64,000 bases of DNA from Fodinibacter sp963747405 (GCA_963747405.1 CAVVFG010000010.1:186001-250000), one strand, 5' to 3'; positions 35,094 to 44,838 are shown, numbered from the stretch's first letter. Notes: generated by a model from the sequence alone, not told the origin. A program made the numbers and translations.

Positions 35094-35708
35094 GGGGTGC
35101 GCCGGGCGGGTGAAGTGCCACCCGGCATCCAGCCACTGCGGCAGCACGGTGCGCAGCGCCTGCACGGTGCCCCAGCGGTCACCGCCGCCGTCGTGCGCCA
35201 GCACCACGCCCCCCGGGCGGATGGCGGCCCGGAGGTTGGCCACGAGCGTGCCGACGTCCTGCGTGCGCCAGTCGTCGATGGTGCCGGTGACCCCGAGCGG
35301 CTGCAGGCCGAGCCCGACGGCGACCGCTGCCGTCCCACCCCACGAGCCGTTGGGGGCCCGGAACCACGGCACGCTCGCGGCCGGGTCGTCGAGCGCGTCG
35401 CGGATGACGGCCACGGTGGCTCGCAGGTCGGCACGCGCCCGCTCGGGGTGCCACGCGCTCTGGTCGGCGAAGGTCATGCCGTGCGCCGCCAGGCCGTGCC
35501 CCTCGGCCGCGGTGCGGCGCAGCAGCTCGACGCCTCGGGCCGCCCGCACCCGGGTGCCGACCACGCAGAAGGTCGCCCGCACCTCGTGGGCCGCGAACAG
35601 GTCGAGCAGCGCCGACGTCGCCTCGCCGTTGGGCCCGTCGTCGAGGGTGAGGGCTGCCACCCGCCCGTGGCCGGATGCCGTCACGACCGGGTCGGGCGTC
35701 GGGGTCAT
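35067..35708 (-). CDS. Polysaccharide deacetylase family protein (NodB domain)
   Basis: 213 residues from ATG 35708, with GAGGAGA six bases upstream. NodB motifs: ALTLDDGPNGEATSALLDLF (metal Asp pair), EGHGLAAHGMTF where the usual H-S/T-xxx-H metal site seems altered, RAPNGSWGG, and GGVVLAHDGGGDRWG. No signal peptide, so it is probably cytoplasmic, unusual for peptidoglycan or xylan deacetylases. It is divergent from the xylose-island importer, and the shared region holds a perfect palindrome, so it may act on acetylated xylo-oligosaccharides after uptake (inference). Confidence 0.87.
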   Translation of the reverse strand: MTPTPDPVVTASGHGRVAALTLDDGPNGEATSALLDLFAAHEVRATFCVVGTRVRAARGVELLRRTAAEGHGLAAHGMTFADQSAWHPERARADLRATVAVIRDALDDPAASVPWFRAPNGSWGGTAAVAVGLGLQPLGVTGTIDDWRTQDVGTLVANLRAAIRPGGVVLAHDGGGDRWGTVQALRTVLPQWLDAGWHFTRPAHPDLDAAGAP

Positions 35709-35749
35709 CGAAATCTCCTCGTTCCTGCGGGCGCCGATCCGGCCAGGTG

Positions 35750-35765
35750 TCGATAACGTTATCGA
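35750..35765. promoter_or_regulatory. Perfect 16-bp LacI-type operator of the xylan/xylose island
   Basis: TCGATAACGTTATCGA, perfect palindrome, between the deacetylase (minus) and the importer operon (plus). A copy with one mismatch lies upstream of the xylanase pseudogene (44872-44887), and a weaker copy (12/16) upstream of the LacI gene at 42789. Confidence 0.8.
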
Positions 35766-35843
35766 GAACGATTGACACGAGCGGCGGAGGATGCCAGCGT
35801 GTCGGCACATCCCCACTCTCTCAACGGCGAGGAGCGCATCCAG

Positions 35844-37160
35844 ATGAGAACTATCCCGGTGGTACGGGCCGTGGCGGTCGGGGCGGCGCTGGCCGTGCTG
35901 GCAGCCTGCGGCACGGGCAGCGAGAGCAGCAGCGACACCAGCAGCGGGACCGGGTCGGGGGGGTCGAGCGGCCCGGTGACCATCTCCTGGTGGCACAACT
36001 CCAACACCGACCCCGGCAAGGCCTACTACGACACGGTCGCCAAGCAGTTCGAGGCCTCGCACCCGGGGGTCACGGTGCAGGTCAGCGCGATGCAGCACGA
36101 GGACATGCTGACCAAGCTCGACGCGGCCTTCCAGAGCGGCGACGCGCCCGACGTCTACATGGAGCGCGGCGGCGGCGAGCTGGCCGACCACGTGGCGGCG
36201 AACCTCACCAAGGACCTCTCCGAGCCGGCCAAGGACGTCATCGACACGCTCGGCGGCTCGGTGGCCGGCTGGCAGGTCGACGGCAAGACCTACGCGCTGC
36301 CCTTCTCGGTCGGCGTGGTCGGCTTCTGGTACAACAAGTCGCTCTTCGACAAGGCCGGCATCACGACGCCGCCGGCGACCATGGACGAGTTCCTCACCGC
36401 CGTCGACAAGCTCAAGGCCGCGGGCATCACCCCGGTGTCGGTGGGTGCTGGTGACAAGTGGCCGGCCGCCCACTACTGGTACTACACGGCCTTGCGCGAG
36501 TGCCCGAAGCAGGTGCTGCAGGATGCCGTGAAGAGCCTGGACTTCTCCGACCCGTGCTTCATCAAGGCCGGCGAGGACGTGCAGAAGATCCTCGCGGCGA
36601 ACCCGTTCAACAAGGGCTTCCTGTCCACCCCGGCCCAGACCGGACCGACGAGCGCCTCCGGGCTGCTCGCCACCGGCAAGGTCGCCATGGAGATGCAGGG
36701 CCACTGGGAGCCAGGCGTCATGCAGGGCCTGACCGCCGACAAGAAGGGTCTGGGCGAGGACACCGGCTGGTTCCCCTTCCCGTCCATCCCCGGCGGCAAG
36801 GGCGACCAGAGCGCGGCCCTCGGTGGCGGCGACGCCTGGGCCGTCGCCAAGGACGCCCCGGACGCGGCGGTGGAGTTCGTCGAGTACCTGCTCTCCGACC
36901 AGGTGCAGCAGGGCTTCGCCGAGCGCGACATGGGCCTGCCGACCAACCCCGCTGCGAGCGGCTCCGTCAAGGACCCGGCCCTGAGCGGCCTGCTCAAGGT
37001 GCGCGACGAGGCCCCCTACGTCCAGCTGTACTTCGACACCGCCTTCGGCCAGTCCGTCGGCGGCGCGATGAACGACGAGATCGCGCTGATGTTCGCGGGC
37101 AAGGCGAGCCCGCAGGACATCGTGAAGAAGACGCAGCAGGCGGCGGACGCCGAGAAGTGA
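35844..37160 (+). CDS. Sugar ABC transporter substrate-binding lipoprotein (xylan island)
   Basis: 438 residues from ATG 35844 (GAGGAG about nine bases upstream). Lipoprotein signal MRTIPVVRAVAVGAALAVLA with Cys22, then a Ser/Gly-rich linker and VTISWWHNSNTDPGKAYYD, typical of family 1 solute-binding proteins. Downstream genes for GH3 and xylose isomerase suggest xylo-oligosaccharide uptake. Its stop overlaps the next start (GTGA); unlike the other two importers in the window, there is no hairpin between binding protein and permease. Confidence 0.95.
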   Translation: MRTIPVVRAVAVGAALAVLAACGTGSESSSDTSSGTGSGGSSGPVTISWWHNSNTDPGKAYYDTVAKQFEASHPGVTVQVSAMQHEDMLTKLDAAFQSGDAPDVYMERGGGELADHVAANLTKDLSEPAKDVIDTLGGSVAGWQVDGKTYALPFSVGVVGFWYNKSLFDKAGITTPPATMDEFLTAVDKLKAAGITPVSVGAGDKWPAAHYWYYTALRECPKQVLQDAVKSLDFSDPCFIKAGEDVQKILAANPFNKGFLSTPAQTGPTSASGLLATGKVAMEMQGHWEPGVMQGLTADKKGLGEDTGWFPFPSIPGGKGDQSAALGGGDAWAVAKDAPDAAVEFVEYLLSDQVQQGFAERDMGLPTNPAASGSVKDPALSGLLKVRDEAPYVQLYFDTAFGQSVGGAMNDEIALMFAGKASPQDIVKKTQQAADAEK

Positions 37161-38179
37161 GCTCGAGGACCCGAACCGCCGTCCCCGGCGGTGTGACCCC
37201 GGTCGCCGACGTCGCCGTCGGTCGTGCACCCGCACGGCCGACGGCGCGGCGGCGCCGGCCGGGCGGGCGCCGGGCGTCGCTGCGGATGGCGGCCGAGATC
37301 CTGTTCTTCGTCGGCCCGGCCCTGCTGCTGTTCTCGGTCTTCGTCGTCTGGCCGATCGTGCGGGCGGTGCAGTTCTCGCTGTACCGCTGGAAGGGCTTCG
37401 GGCCGCTCGTCGACTTCGTGGGCCTGCAGAACTACGTGTCGGTGCTCGGCAACGAGGTCTTCACCGACGCGTTCCGGCACAACATCACCATCGTGGTGCT
37501 CTCGATCCTCGTGCAGCTGCCCCTCGGGCTCGCGATCGCGCTGCTGCTCAACCGCCGGATGAGCGGGCAGGGCGTGCTGCGCACCATCATCTTCGTGCCC
37601 TACGTGCTCTCCGAGGTGATCGCCGGTGTCGTGTGGCTGCAGCTGCTGCAGCCCGAGTACGGCGTCGTCGACTCGCTGCTGGGAGCGGTCGGCGTCTCCG
37701 GTCCCGAGCAGGGCTGGCTCGGAACCCCCGAGGTCGCCCTCTACACCGTCTTCGTGGTGCTCACCTGGAAGTACCTCGGGCTGGCGGTGCTGCTGTTCCT
37801 CGCCGGCCTGCAGGGCGTGCCCGACGAGCTGACCGAGGCAGCCCAGATCGACGGTGCGTCGTGGTGGCAGGTGCAGCGGTGGGTGACCGTGCCACTGCTG
37901 GGGCCGACGATCCGCACCTGGGCGTTCCTGTCGATGATCGGCGCCATCCAGCTCTTCGACATGGTGTGGATCCTCACCGGTGGAGGGCCGGCGAACTCCA
38001 CCACGACGATGGCCACCTTCCTCATCACCGAGGGCACCAAGCGCTACAACTACGGCATCGCCACCGCGGCATCCGTCATCCTCTTCGCGGTGGCGCTCGT
38101 GCTGGCCGTGCTCTACCAGTTCTTCGTCCTGCGCCGCGACGTCGCGCAGGCGGATGCCGGGACCAGGAGGGTCCGATGA
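37157..38179 (+). CDS. Carbohydrate ABC transporter permease, MalF type
   Basis: 340 residues from GTG 37157. A basic, Pro/Arg-rich cytoplasmic start (about 45 residues) precedes the first helix ILFFVGPALLLFSVFVVWPIV. EAA loop DELTEAAQIDGASWWQVQRWV. Overlaps the genes on both sides, so the importer operon is compact. Partner of the following permease. Confidence 0.94.
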   Translation: MSSRTRTAVPGGVTPVADVAVGRAPARPTARRRRPGGRRASLRMAAEILFFVGPALLLFSVFVVWPIVRAVQFSLYRWKGFGPLVDFVGLQNYVSVLGNEVFTDAFRHNITIVVLSILVQLPLGLAIALLLNRRMSGQGVLRTIIFVPYVLSEVIAGVVWLQLLQPEYGVVDSLLGAVGVSGPEQGWLGTPEVALYTVFVVLTWKYLGLAVLLFLAGLQGVPDELTEAAQIDGASWWQVQRWVTVPLLGPTIRTWAFLSMIGAIQLFDMVWILTGGGPANSTTTMATFLITEGTKRYNYGIATAASVILFAVALVLAVLYQFFVLRRDVAQADAGTRRVR

Positions 38180-39066
38180 GTGTCCCCGTCGCCCCCCCAC
38201 CCACAGCCCCGGCTCCCGGCGCGCTCCGGCGACCGAGGGCCTCGGGCCCCGACCGCGGTGCGTCACCGCTGGTGTGGTTCGTCGCGCTGCTCGTCGTCGC
38301 GGTCACCCTCGGGCCGGTGCTCTATGCCGTGCTCGGCGGGTTCCGCACCAACGCCCAGCTGGCCGAGTCTCCCGCCGGGCTGCCGAACCCGTGGGTGTTC
38401 GAGAACTACCAGCGGGTGCTCACCAGCGCGAGCTTCTGGAGGTACGCGCTGAACTCGACCGTGGTGGCCCTCGTGACCACCCTCGTGGCGGTCGTCCTCG
38501 GCCTGATGGCGGCGTACCCGCTGGCGCGCTACCGCTTCCGCTGGCGCGAGCCGCTCTACATGGTGTTCGTGCTGGGCCTGCTGTTCCCGGCGACCGTCGC
38601 GATCATCCCGCTGTTCATCATCGTCACCCGCCAGCTGCACCTCGGAAACACCTGGTGGGGAGTCGCGCTGCCGCAGGCGGCCTTCGCACTGCCGGTGACG
38701 ATCATCATCCTGCGGCCGTTCCTCATGGCGATCCCGAACGAGCTGGAGGAGGCGGCGTTCATCGACGGCGCCTCACGGATCCAGGTATTCTGGCGCGTCA
38801 TCGTGCCGCTCTCCGGCCCCGGGGTGGTGACGGTCGGGGTGCTCGCCTTCGTCGCCTCGTGGAACGCCTACCTCCTACCGCTGCTGCTGCTGCAGGGCGA
38901 CATGAAGACGCTGCCCCTGGGGGTCGCCGACTTCTCCTCGCAGTACTCCTCCGACACGGCGGGGGTGTTCGCCTTCACCACGCTGGCGATGATCCCGGCG
39001 CTGATCTTCTTCCTCGCGATGCAGCGGCGGATCGTCAACGGCCTGCAGGGTGCGGTGAAGGGATGA
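38176..39066 (+). CDS. Carbohydrate ABC transporter permease, MalG type
   Basis: 296 residues from ATG 38176 (AGGAGG upstream). First helix PLVWFVALLVVAVTLGPVLYAVLGG, EAA loop NELEEAAFIDGASRIQVFWRVI. Ends NGLQGAVKG like many MalG/AraQ permeases. Overlaps the upstream stop and the downstream GH3 start by four bases each. Confidence 0.95.
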   Translation: MSVPVAPPPTAPAPGALRRPRASGPDRGASPLVWFVALLVVAVTLGPVLYAVLGGFRTNAQLAESPAGLPNPWVFENYQRVLTSASFWRYALNSTVVALVTTLVAVVLGLMAAYPLARYRFRWREPLYMVFVLGLLFPATVAIIPLFIIVTRQLHLGNTWWGVALPQAAFALPVTIIILRPFLMAIPNELEEAAFIDGASRIQVFWRVIVPLSGPGVVTVGVLAFVASWNAYLLPLLLLQGDMKTLPLGVADFSSQYSSDTAGVFAFTTLAMIPALIFFLAMQRRIVNGLQGAVKG

Positions 39067-41429
39067 GCACCCGGGCCCACCAGGCCGCCCCACCGTCGTC
39101 CGTCGAACCCCCCGAGGACCCCTCCGTGACCACGACCGAACCCGCCACCGCAACCGCTACCGACCCACCGGACGGATCCCCCACGTCACGCGTGGTCGAC
39201 CTCCTCCAGCGAATGACGTTGGAGGAGAAGCTCGCCCAGCTCGTCGGCTACTGGGACAAGGGTGACGGCGAGGCGGTCGCGCCACTGCAGGGAGACTTCG
39301 CCGAGCCCGCGGGCCTGGACGAGGCCAGTCGGCACGGGCTCGGACACCTGACCCGGCCCTACGGCACGCGCCCCGTCGACCCTGTCGAGCGGGCCCGGTG
39401 GCTGTGGGACTGGCAGCGCCGGCTGGTCACCAGCAGCCGGCTCGGCATCCCCGCACTGGTGCACGAGGAGTGCCTCACCGGCCTGGCCGCCTGGACCGCC
39501 GCGACCTTCCCGACGCCGCTGGCCTGGGGGGCGGCCTTCGATCCCGAGCTGGTCGAGGAGATGGCCGCCCTGATCGGTGCCTCGATGCGCATGCTCGGCA
39601 TCCACCAGGGACTCGCGCCGGTGCTCGACGTGGTCCGCGACCCGCGGTGGGGCCGGGTCGAGGAGTGCATCGCCGAGGACCCCTACCTCGTCGGCACCGT
39701 CGGCGCCTCGTACGTGCGCGGGCTCCAGTCGGCCGGGGTGCACGCCACCCTCAAGCACTTCGTCGGCTACTCCGCGTCACAGGCCGGGCGCAACTTCGCG
39801 CCGGTGCACGCCGGCCCGCGCGAGCTCGCCGACGTGCTGCTCGTGCCCTTCGAGATGGCCGTGCTCGATGGCGGGGCCCGGTCGGTCATGCACTCCTACG
39901 CCGAGATCGACGGGCTGCCCGTGGCGGCCGACCGCGACCTGCTCACCGGGGTGCTGCGCGAGCGGTGGGGCTTCGACGGCACCGTCGTCGCCGACTACTT
40001 CGGAGTCGCGTTCCTTCACCTGCTGCACCACGTCGCGGCCGACCTCGGCGAGGCGGCCACCCTGGCGCTCGCCGCCGGCGTCGACATCGAGCTGCCCACC
40101 GGCGACGCCTACCTCGCCCCCTTGGCGGCCGCCGTGCGCGAGGGCCGCGTCGACGAAGCCCTGGTCGACCGCGCGGTGCTGCGCGCGCTGGCCCAGAAGG
40201 AGGCGCTCGGGCTGCTCGACGCCACCTTCGACGAGCCTCCGCCGCGCGTCGCGCTCGACGGTCCGCAGCACCGCCGGGTCGCGGCGCGGCTGGCGGAGGA
40301 GTCGGTGGTGCTGCTGTCCAACGACGGCATCCTGCCGCTCGACCGGCCCGCCACCGTGGCCGTCGTCGGCCCGAACGCCGACCGTGTCGAGGCGCTCTTC
40401 GGCTGCTACTCCTTCGTGAACCACGTCATCCCGCAACACCCCGGCACCGAGGTGGGCATCGACGTGTCGACGGTGCGCGAGGCGCTCGCCGGTGAGTGGC
40501 CGGGCGCGCGGCTGAGCGTGGCACGCGGGTGCGGGGTCGACGACGGCGACGTCACCGGCATCCCGGATGCCGTGGCGGCCGCCACCCGCAGCGAGGTCGC
40601 CGTGGTCGTCGTCGGCGACCAGTCGGGGCTCTTCGGGCGGGGCACCGTGGGGGAGGGATGCGACCGCGACGACCTCGAGCTGCCGGGCGTGCAGCGCCGG
40701 CTGGTCGAAGCCGTGCTCGACACCGGGACCCCGGTGGTGCTCGTGCTGCTCACCGGGCGGCCCTACGCCGTCGGCTGGGCGCTCGAGCGCTGTGCCGCCG
40801 TGGTGCAGGCGTTCTTCCCCGGCGAGGAGGGCGGTGCGGCCGTGGCCGGCGTGCTCTCCGGGCGGGTCAACCCCTCGGGGCGGCTGCCGGTGAGCCTGCC
40901 GCGGTCGGTCGGCGCCCAGCCCTACACCTACCTGCACCCGGCGCTGGGCGGTGACGGCGACGTCACCAACCTGTCGACCACGCCGGCCCTGCCGTTCGGT
41001 CACGGCCTGTCGTACACCTCGTTCCGCCGCGAGCTGCTCGAGGTGCGCGCCGGTACCACCGGCGAGCCGGTGGTCGCGCGGGTGCGGGTGACCAACGACG
41101 GCGCCCGCTCCGGCGCCGACGTCGTGCAGCTCTACGGCCGTGACGTCGTCGGCTCCCTGACCCGGCCGGTGGCCCAGCTGCTCGGCTTCCACCGGCTGCA
41201 CCTCGAGGCCGGTGAGTCGGCCGAGGTCGCCTTCACGGTGGCCCCCGCGCGGCTGGCCTTCACCGACCGCTCCGGCCGGCGGGTGGTCGAGCCGGGCGAG
41301 CTGCAGGTGTGGGCCGGTGGCTGCGTCGACGACCGGGCCGGCGCCACCTCGGTCACCCTCACCGGTGGGGTGCACGTCGTGACGCCGCGCGACGAGCGGT
41401 GGACGATGACGCAGAGCCGGGCACGATGA
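39063..41429 (+). CDS. GH3 glycosidase, probable beta-xylosidase
   Basis: 788 residues, no signal peptide, so it works on imported oligosaccharides. GH3 N-terminal barrel with RWGRVEECIAEDPYLVG, LKHFVGYS and nucleophile Asp311 in GTVVADYFGVAF. The C-terminal alpha/beta sandwich (VVGPNADRVEALFGCYSF, LPVSLPRSVGAQPYTYLHP) and a fibronectin-III-like end follow. The ADYFGVAF nucleophile context and the neighbouring xylose isomerase favour beta-xylosidase over beta-glucosidase. ATG 39063 overlaps the upstream stop; GTG 39127 with a better-spaced GAGGA is an alternative start that would remove a low-complexity tail. Confidence 0.92.
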   Translation: MSTRAHQAAPPSSVEPPEDPSVTTTEPATATATDPPDGSPTSRVVDLLQRMTLEEKLAQLVGYWDKGDGEAVAPLQGDFAEPAGLDEASRHGLGHLTRPYGTRPVDPVERARWLWDWQRRLVTSSRLGIPALVHEECLTGLAAWTAATFPTPLAWGAAFDPELVEEMAALIGASMRMLGIHQGLAPVLDVVRDPRWGRVEECIAEDPYLVGTVGASYVRGLQSAGVHATLKHFVGYSASQAGRNFAPVHAGPRELADVLLVPFEMAVLDGGARSVMHSYAEIDGLPVAADRDLLTGVLRERWGFDGTVVADYFGVAFLHLLHHVAADLGEAATLALAAGVDIELPTGDAYLAPLAAAVREGRVDEALVDRAVLRALAQKEALGLLDATFDEPPPRVALDGPQHRRVAARLAEESVVLLSNDGILPLDRPATVAVVGPNADRVEALFGCYSFVNHVIPQHPGTEVGIDVSTVREALAGEWPGARLSVARGCGVDDGDVTGIPDAVAAATRSEVAVVVVGDQSGLFGRGTVGEGCDRDDLELPGVQRRLVEAVLDTGTPVVLVLLTGRPYAVGWALERCAAVVQAFFPGEEGGAAVAGVLSGRVNPSGRLPVSLPRSVGAQPYTYLHPALGGDGDVTNLSTTPALPFGHGLSYTSFRRELLEVRAGTTGEPVVARVRVTNDGARSGADVVQLYGRDVVGSLTRPVAQLLGFHRLHLEAGESAEVAFTVAPARLAFTDRSGRRVVEPGELQVWAGGCVDDRAGATSVTLTGGVHVVTPRDERWTMTQSRAR

Positions 41430-41553
41430 CGGCAGCGAGCGGCTCGTCGGGAGCGGGGCAGGCGGCCCGAGCCGGGCCGCGGCGCACCACCCACGCAACG
41501 CGACACGACCGACCAGGAACGACCGACCACGAACGACGACACACGGAGGAACC

Positions 41554-42732
41554 ATGACGCGACAGCCGACAGCCCAGGACCAGTTCTCGTTCGGCCTGTG
41601 GACGGTGGGATGGACGGGCACCGACCCGTTCGGCGGGCCGTCCCGCCCGGCCCTCGACCCCTGGGAGTACGCCGACCGGCTCGCCGGGTTGGGGGCCTGG
41701 GGGATCACCTTCCACGACAACGACGTCTACCCGTTCGACGCCGACGAGGCCACGCGCACCCAGCGCCTCGGGCGCCTGCGGGAGGCCTGCGACAGCGCCG
41801 GCCTGGTGATCGAGATGGTCACCACCAACACGTTCTCGCACCCGGTGTTCAAGGACGGCGGGCTCACCTCCAACGACCGGTCGGTGCGCCGCTTCGGGCT
41901 GCGCAAGGTGCTGGCCGCCGTCGACATCGCGGCCGAGGTGGGTGCCTCGACCTTCGTGATGTGGGGTGGGCGCGAGGGCTCGGAGTACGACGGCAGCAAG
42001 GACCTCTTCTCCGCCTTCGAGCGCTACAAGGAGGGCCTCGACACGGTCGCCGGCTACATCAAGGACAAGGGCTACGACCTGCGCATCGCGCTGGAGCCCA
42101 AGCCGAACGAGCCGCGCGGTGACATCTTCCTGCCCACGGCGGGCCATGCCCTCGCCCTGATCGCCGAGCTCGAGCACGGCGACATCGTCGGGCTGAACCC
42201 CGAGACCGGGCACGAGCAGATGGCCAACCTCAACTACACCCACCAGCTGGCGCAGGCACTGTGGGCGGGAAAGCTGTTCCACATCGACCTCAACGGCCAG
42301 CGGGGCCTGAAGTACGACCAGGACCTGGTCTTCGGGCACGGCGACCTGTTGTCGGCGTTCTTCACCGTCGACCTGCTCGAGAACGGCTTCGCCGGCAACC
42401 CCGACGGGCCGCGCTACGAGGGCCCGCGGCACTTCGACTACAAGCCGTCGCGCACCGAGCACATGGAGGGCGTCTGGGAGTCGGCCAAGGCGTGTATGCA
42501 GACCTACCTGCTGCTCGCCGACAAGGCGCGGGCGTTCCGGGCCGACCCCCGCGTCACCGAGGCGCTGGAGTACTCCGGGGTCACCACGCTCGCCCAGCCC
42601 ACGCTGGATGCCGGTGAGTCGCTTGCCGACTTCCTCGCCGGTGACGACGGGTTCGACCCCGAGAAGGCCGCGGAGCGTGACTTCGGCTTCGTGCGCCTGA
42701 ACCAGCTCGCCCTCGAGCACCTGGTCGGCTGA
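41554..42732 (+). CDS. xylA: Xylose isomerase
   Basis: 392 residues, normal for the short actinobacterial (class I) enzyme that converts D-xylose to D-xylulose in the cytoplasm. Catalytic TFHDND with His54 and Asp57 is at the canonical numbering. Metal ligands are in ALEPKPNEPRGD, GLNPETGHEQMANLN and KLFHIDLNGQRGLKYDQD. ATG 41554 follows CGGAGGAACC. It closes the operon importer - GH3 - xylA. No xylulokinase gene is in the window. Confidence 0.97.
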   Translation: MTRQPTAQDQFSFGLWTVGWTGTDPFGGPSRPALDPWEYADRLAGLGAWGITFHDNDVYPFDADEATRTQRLGRLREACDSAGLVIEMVTTNTFSHPVFKDGGLTSNDRSVRRFGLRKVLAAVDIAAEVGASTFVMWGGREGSEYDGSKDLFSAFERYKEGLDTVAGYIKDKGYDLRIALEPKPNEPRGDIFLPTAGHALALIAELEHGDIVGLNPETGHEQMANLNYTHQLAQALWAGKLFHIDLNGQRGLKYDQDLVFGHGDLLSAFFTVDLLENGFAGNPDGPRYEGPRHFDYKPSRTEHMEGVWESAKACMQTYLLLADKARAFRADPRVTEALEYSGVTTLAQPTLDAGESLADFLAGDDGFDPEKAAERDFGFVRLNQLALEHLVG

Positions 42733-42788
42733 CCCGGACCTGCGGTGGCGGGCGTGCGGTGGCGTCGGTTGCGGGGCCGGCACGGGTG

Positions 42789-42839
42789 TCGACATCGTTC
42801 TCGGACCGCCTCGGGCGCCCGCCGCACGCCCGGTAGTCT
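42789..42839 (+). promoter_or_regulatory. Weak operator copy and -10 element before the LacI gene
   Basis: TCGACATCGTTCTCGG (42789-42804) matches the island operator at 12 of 16 positions. TAGTCT (42834-42839) lies six bases before the GTG and suggests a leaderless message. Weak autorepression is plausible. Confidence 0.5.
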
Positions 42840-42845
42840 CGCCCC

Positions 42846-43856
42846 GTGACGACTGCCGGACGCGTGCGGATGGAAGACGTCGCCCGCGCAGCAGGGGTGT
42901 CCGTGGCGACCGTCTCCAAGGTCGTCAACCAGCGCTACGGCGTGGCCCAGAGCACGATGGACAAGGTCACCGAGGTGATCGAGTCGCTCGGCTACGAGGC
43001 GAGCCTCGGGGCCCGCAGCCTGCGCAGCCACCGCACCAACGTCATCGGGGTGCTTGTCGCCGAGTTCGAGCCCTTCAGTACCGAGCTGCTCAAGGGCGTC
43101 TCGAGCGCGATCGACGAGACCGGCTACGAGCTGCTCGCCTACTCCGGTGGGCACCACGGCCGGTCCGTGGGGTGGGAGCGCCGGTCGCTGAGCCGGCTCG
43201 GCGGCACGCTGATCGACGGCGCCATCCTGGTCACACCCACCGTGGTCTCCGCGGCCGCCGAGATCCCGGTGGTGGCGGTCGACCCGCACACCGGTCCGGC
43301 CGGTTTCCCCACGGTCGACGCCGACAACGCCGCCGGTGCGGTGGCCGCCACCGAGCACCTGCTCGGCCTGGGGCACCGCCGCATCGCGCTGCTCGGGGGG
43401 CGAGAGGACCTGGAGTCGGCGCGGCTGCGCGAGCAGGGCTTCCGCCAGGCGATGGCCGCGGCCGGCGTGCCGGTCGACCCCGAGCTCGTGCGCGTAGGCG
43501 GCTACCGTCCCGAGAGCGCCAGCGCACCGGCCCGCGAGCTGCTCTCCCTGACCGAGCGCCCGACGGCAGTCTTCGCCGCCAACGACATCTCCGCCATCCG
43601 CACCATCGAGGTGGCCCACGAGCTCGGCCTGCGGGTGCCGCAGGACGTCTCGGTCGTCGGCTTCGACAACGTGCCCGAGTCCGTGCTGTGCGACCCGAGC
43701 CTCACGACGGTCGCCCAGCCGCTGCACGACATCGGCGCCACCGCCGTGCGGATGCTCGTCGAGCTGCTCGCCGGGCGCGAGCCGACACCGGGGCACGTGT
43801 GCCTGCCGACCCGGCTCGTGGTGCGCGACTCCACCGGACCGGTGCCCGCATCCTGA
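42846..43856 (+). CDS. LacI-family transcriptional regulator (xylan/xylose island)
   Basis: 336 residues from GTG 42846. HTH VRMEDVARAAGVSVATVSKVVNQRYGVA (8-35), hinge GYEASLGARSLRSHRT. Sensor domain with NVIGVLVAEFEPF, LGHRRIALLGG, TAVFAANDISA and DVSVVGFDNVPES. Lies between xylA and the xylanase pseudogene; the shared palindromes at both island ends fit binding by this protein. Inducer (xylose or a xylo-oligosaccharide) is inferred. Confidence 0.94.
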   Translation: MTTAGRVRMEDVARAAGVSVATVSKVVNQRYGVAQSTMDKVTEVIESLGYEASLGARSLRSHRTNVIGVLVAEFEPFSTELLKGVSSAIDETGYELLAYSGGHHGRSVGWERRSLSRLGGTLIDGAILVTPTVVSAAAEIPVVAVDPHTGPAGFPTVDADNAAGAVAATEHLLGLGHRRIALLGGREDLESARLREQGFRQAMAAAGVPVDPELVRVGGYRPESASAPARELLSLTERPTAVFAANDISAIRTIEVAHELGLRVPQDVSVVGFDNVPESVLCDPSLTTVAQPLHDIGATAVRMLVELLAGREPTPGHVCLPTRLVVRDSTGPVPAS

Positions 43857-43874
43857 CCGGGCGTCACCGTGCGC

Positions 43875-44838
43875 TCAGCGCACCGGGCGCTGCGGGATGC
43901 GCGGCTGCACCATGGGCGGTCCGCTCCACGCGAGGTCGGCCTGCAGGGCGCGGAAGGCCGGCTTCGGCCGGTAGTGCTCGTCCATGACGGTGGCCATCGC
44001 CTCGCCACCGACACCGCTGCCGAAGTCCAGGTGTTGGTCCAGCTGTGGGCGTCGTCGAAGCACCACACCGTGTAGGACACGCAGTGCCGGTTGGCCAGGC
44101 AGCCCTGCATCAGCACGCTGTAGTTCCAGGCCTGCGCCTGGAGCAGCGGTCGAGCATCTCCTTGACCTGGAACGGCGAGAAGTTGCCGTAGCGCGTGGAC
44201 AGGTGGGCCTGGCTGCCGACACCGTCGATCGGCACCCGGTGGGCGCGCAGGTCCTTGACCATCTGGTAGACGAACTCGGTCTTGTCGAGCGGGCCGCGGT
44301 CGCCGAACGCGTCGATGTTGTAGTCGTTGTAGAACAGCAGGGCCTTGGGGGCGGCGGCCCGGGCCCAGCGGAAGGCGTCGGCGACGTAGCCCGGGCCGAG
44401 CTGCTGCGCCCAGAACCCCTGGTAGCCGATCTGCCCTCAAGTGCCGTCCCAGGAGTCGGTGGCCGCCTCGTTGGCGACGTCCCACTGCCAGATGCGACCC
44501 CGGAAGTGCCGCACCACCGTGGTCACGTGCTCGCGCATGATCTGGCGCAGCTCGGCCTTGTCGATCGAGCCGTCGGCGACGCCCTGGGTCAGCCAGGTCG
44601 GCAGCTGGTTGTTCCAGACCAGCACGTGCCCACGCACCTTCTGCGAGTTGGCCTTGGCGAAGGCGATGAACTCCTCGGCCGGCCCCCAGTTGTCGACCCC
44701 GCGCCGCGGCTCGAGTGTCTCCCACTTCATGACGTTCTCGGCGGTGACCGACGAGAACTGGGTGGCCGCGACCTTGCGGTAGGTGCGGTCGCGGGCAGCC
44801 CGGTCACCCACGTTCGAGTCCTGCTCATCGACATGCTC
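43875..44838 (-). pseudogene. GH10 endo-1,4-beta-xylanase, broken
   Basis: Clear GH10 pieces in three frames. Frame one gives TYRKVAATQFSSVTAENVMKW, ...GHVLVWNNQLPTWL and RIWQWDVANEA with the acid/base Glu, and ends at TGA 44437. The frame continues with GYQGFWAQQLGPGYVADAFRWA to FQVKEMLDR. About 20 residues holding the second catalytic glutamate (ITELDVR in intact enzymes) are then missing. Another frame resumes with AWNYSVLMQGCLANRHCVSYTVW, and a third with YRPKPAFRALQADLAW. The 5' end is uncertain and no signal peptide is seen. With the nucleophile region lost the gene cannot make an active xylanase. Confidence 0.88.

Noticed and set aside
35067..37235. One long minus-strand frame joining the deacetylase to sequence opposite the binding-protein gene
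   Set aside because: Only the part from ATG 35708 shows a NodB domain and has a ribosome site; the rest is antisense of a clear lipoprotein gene.
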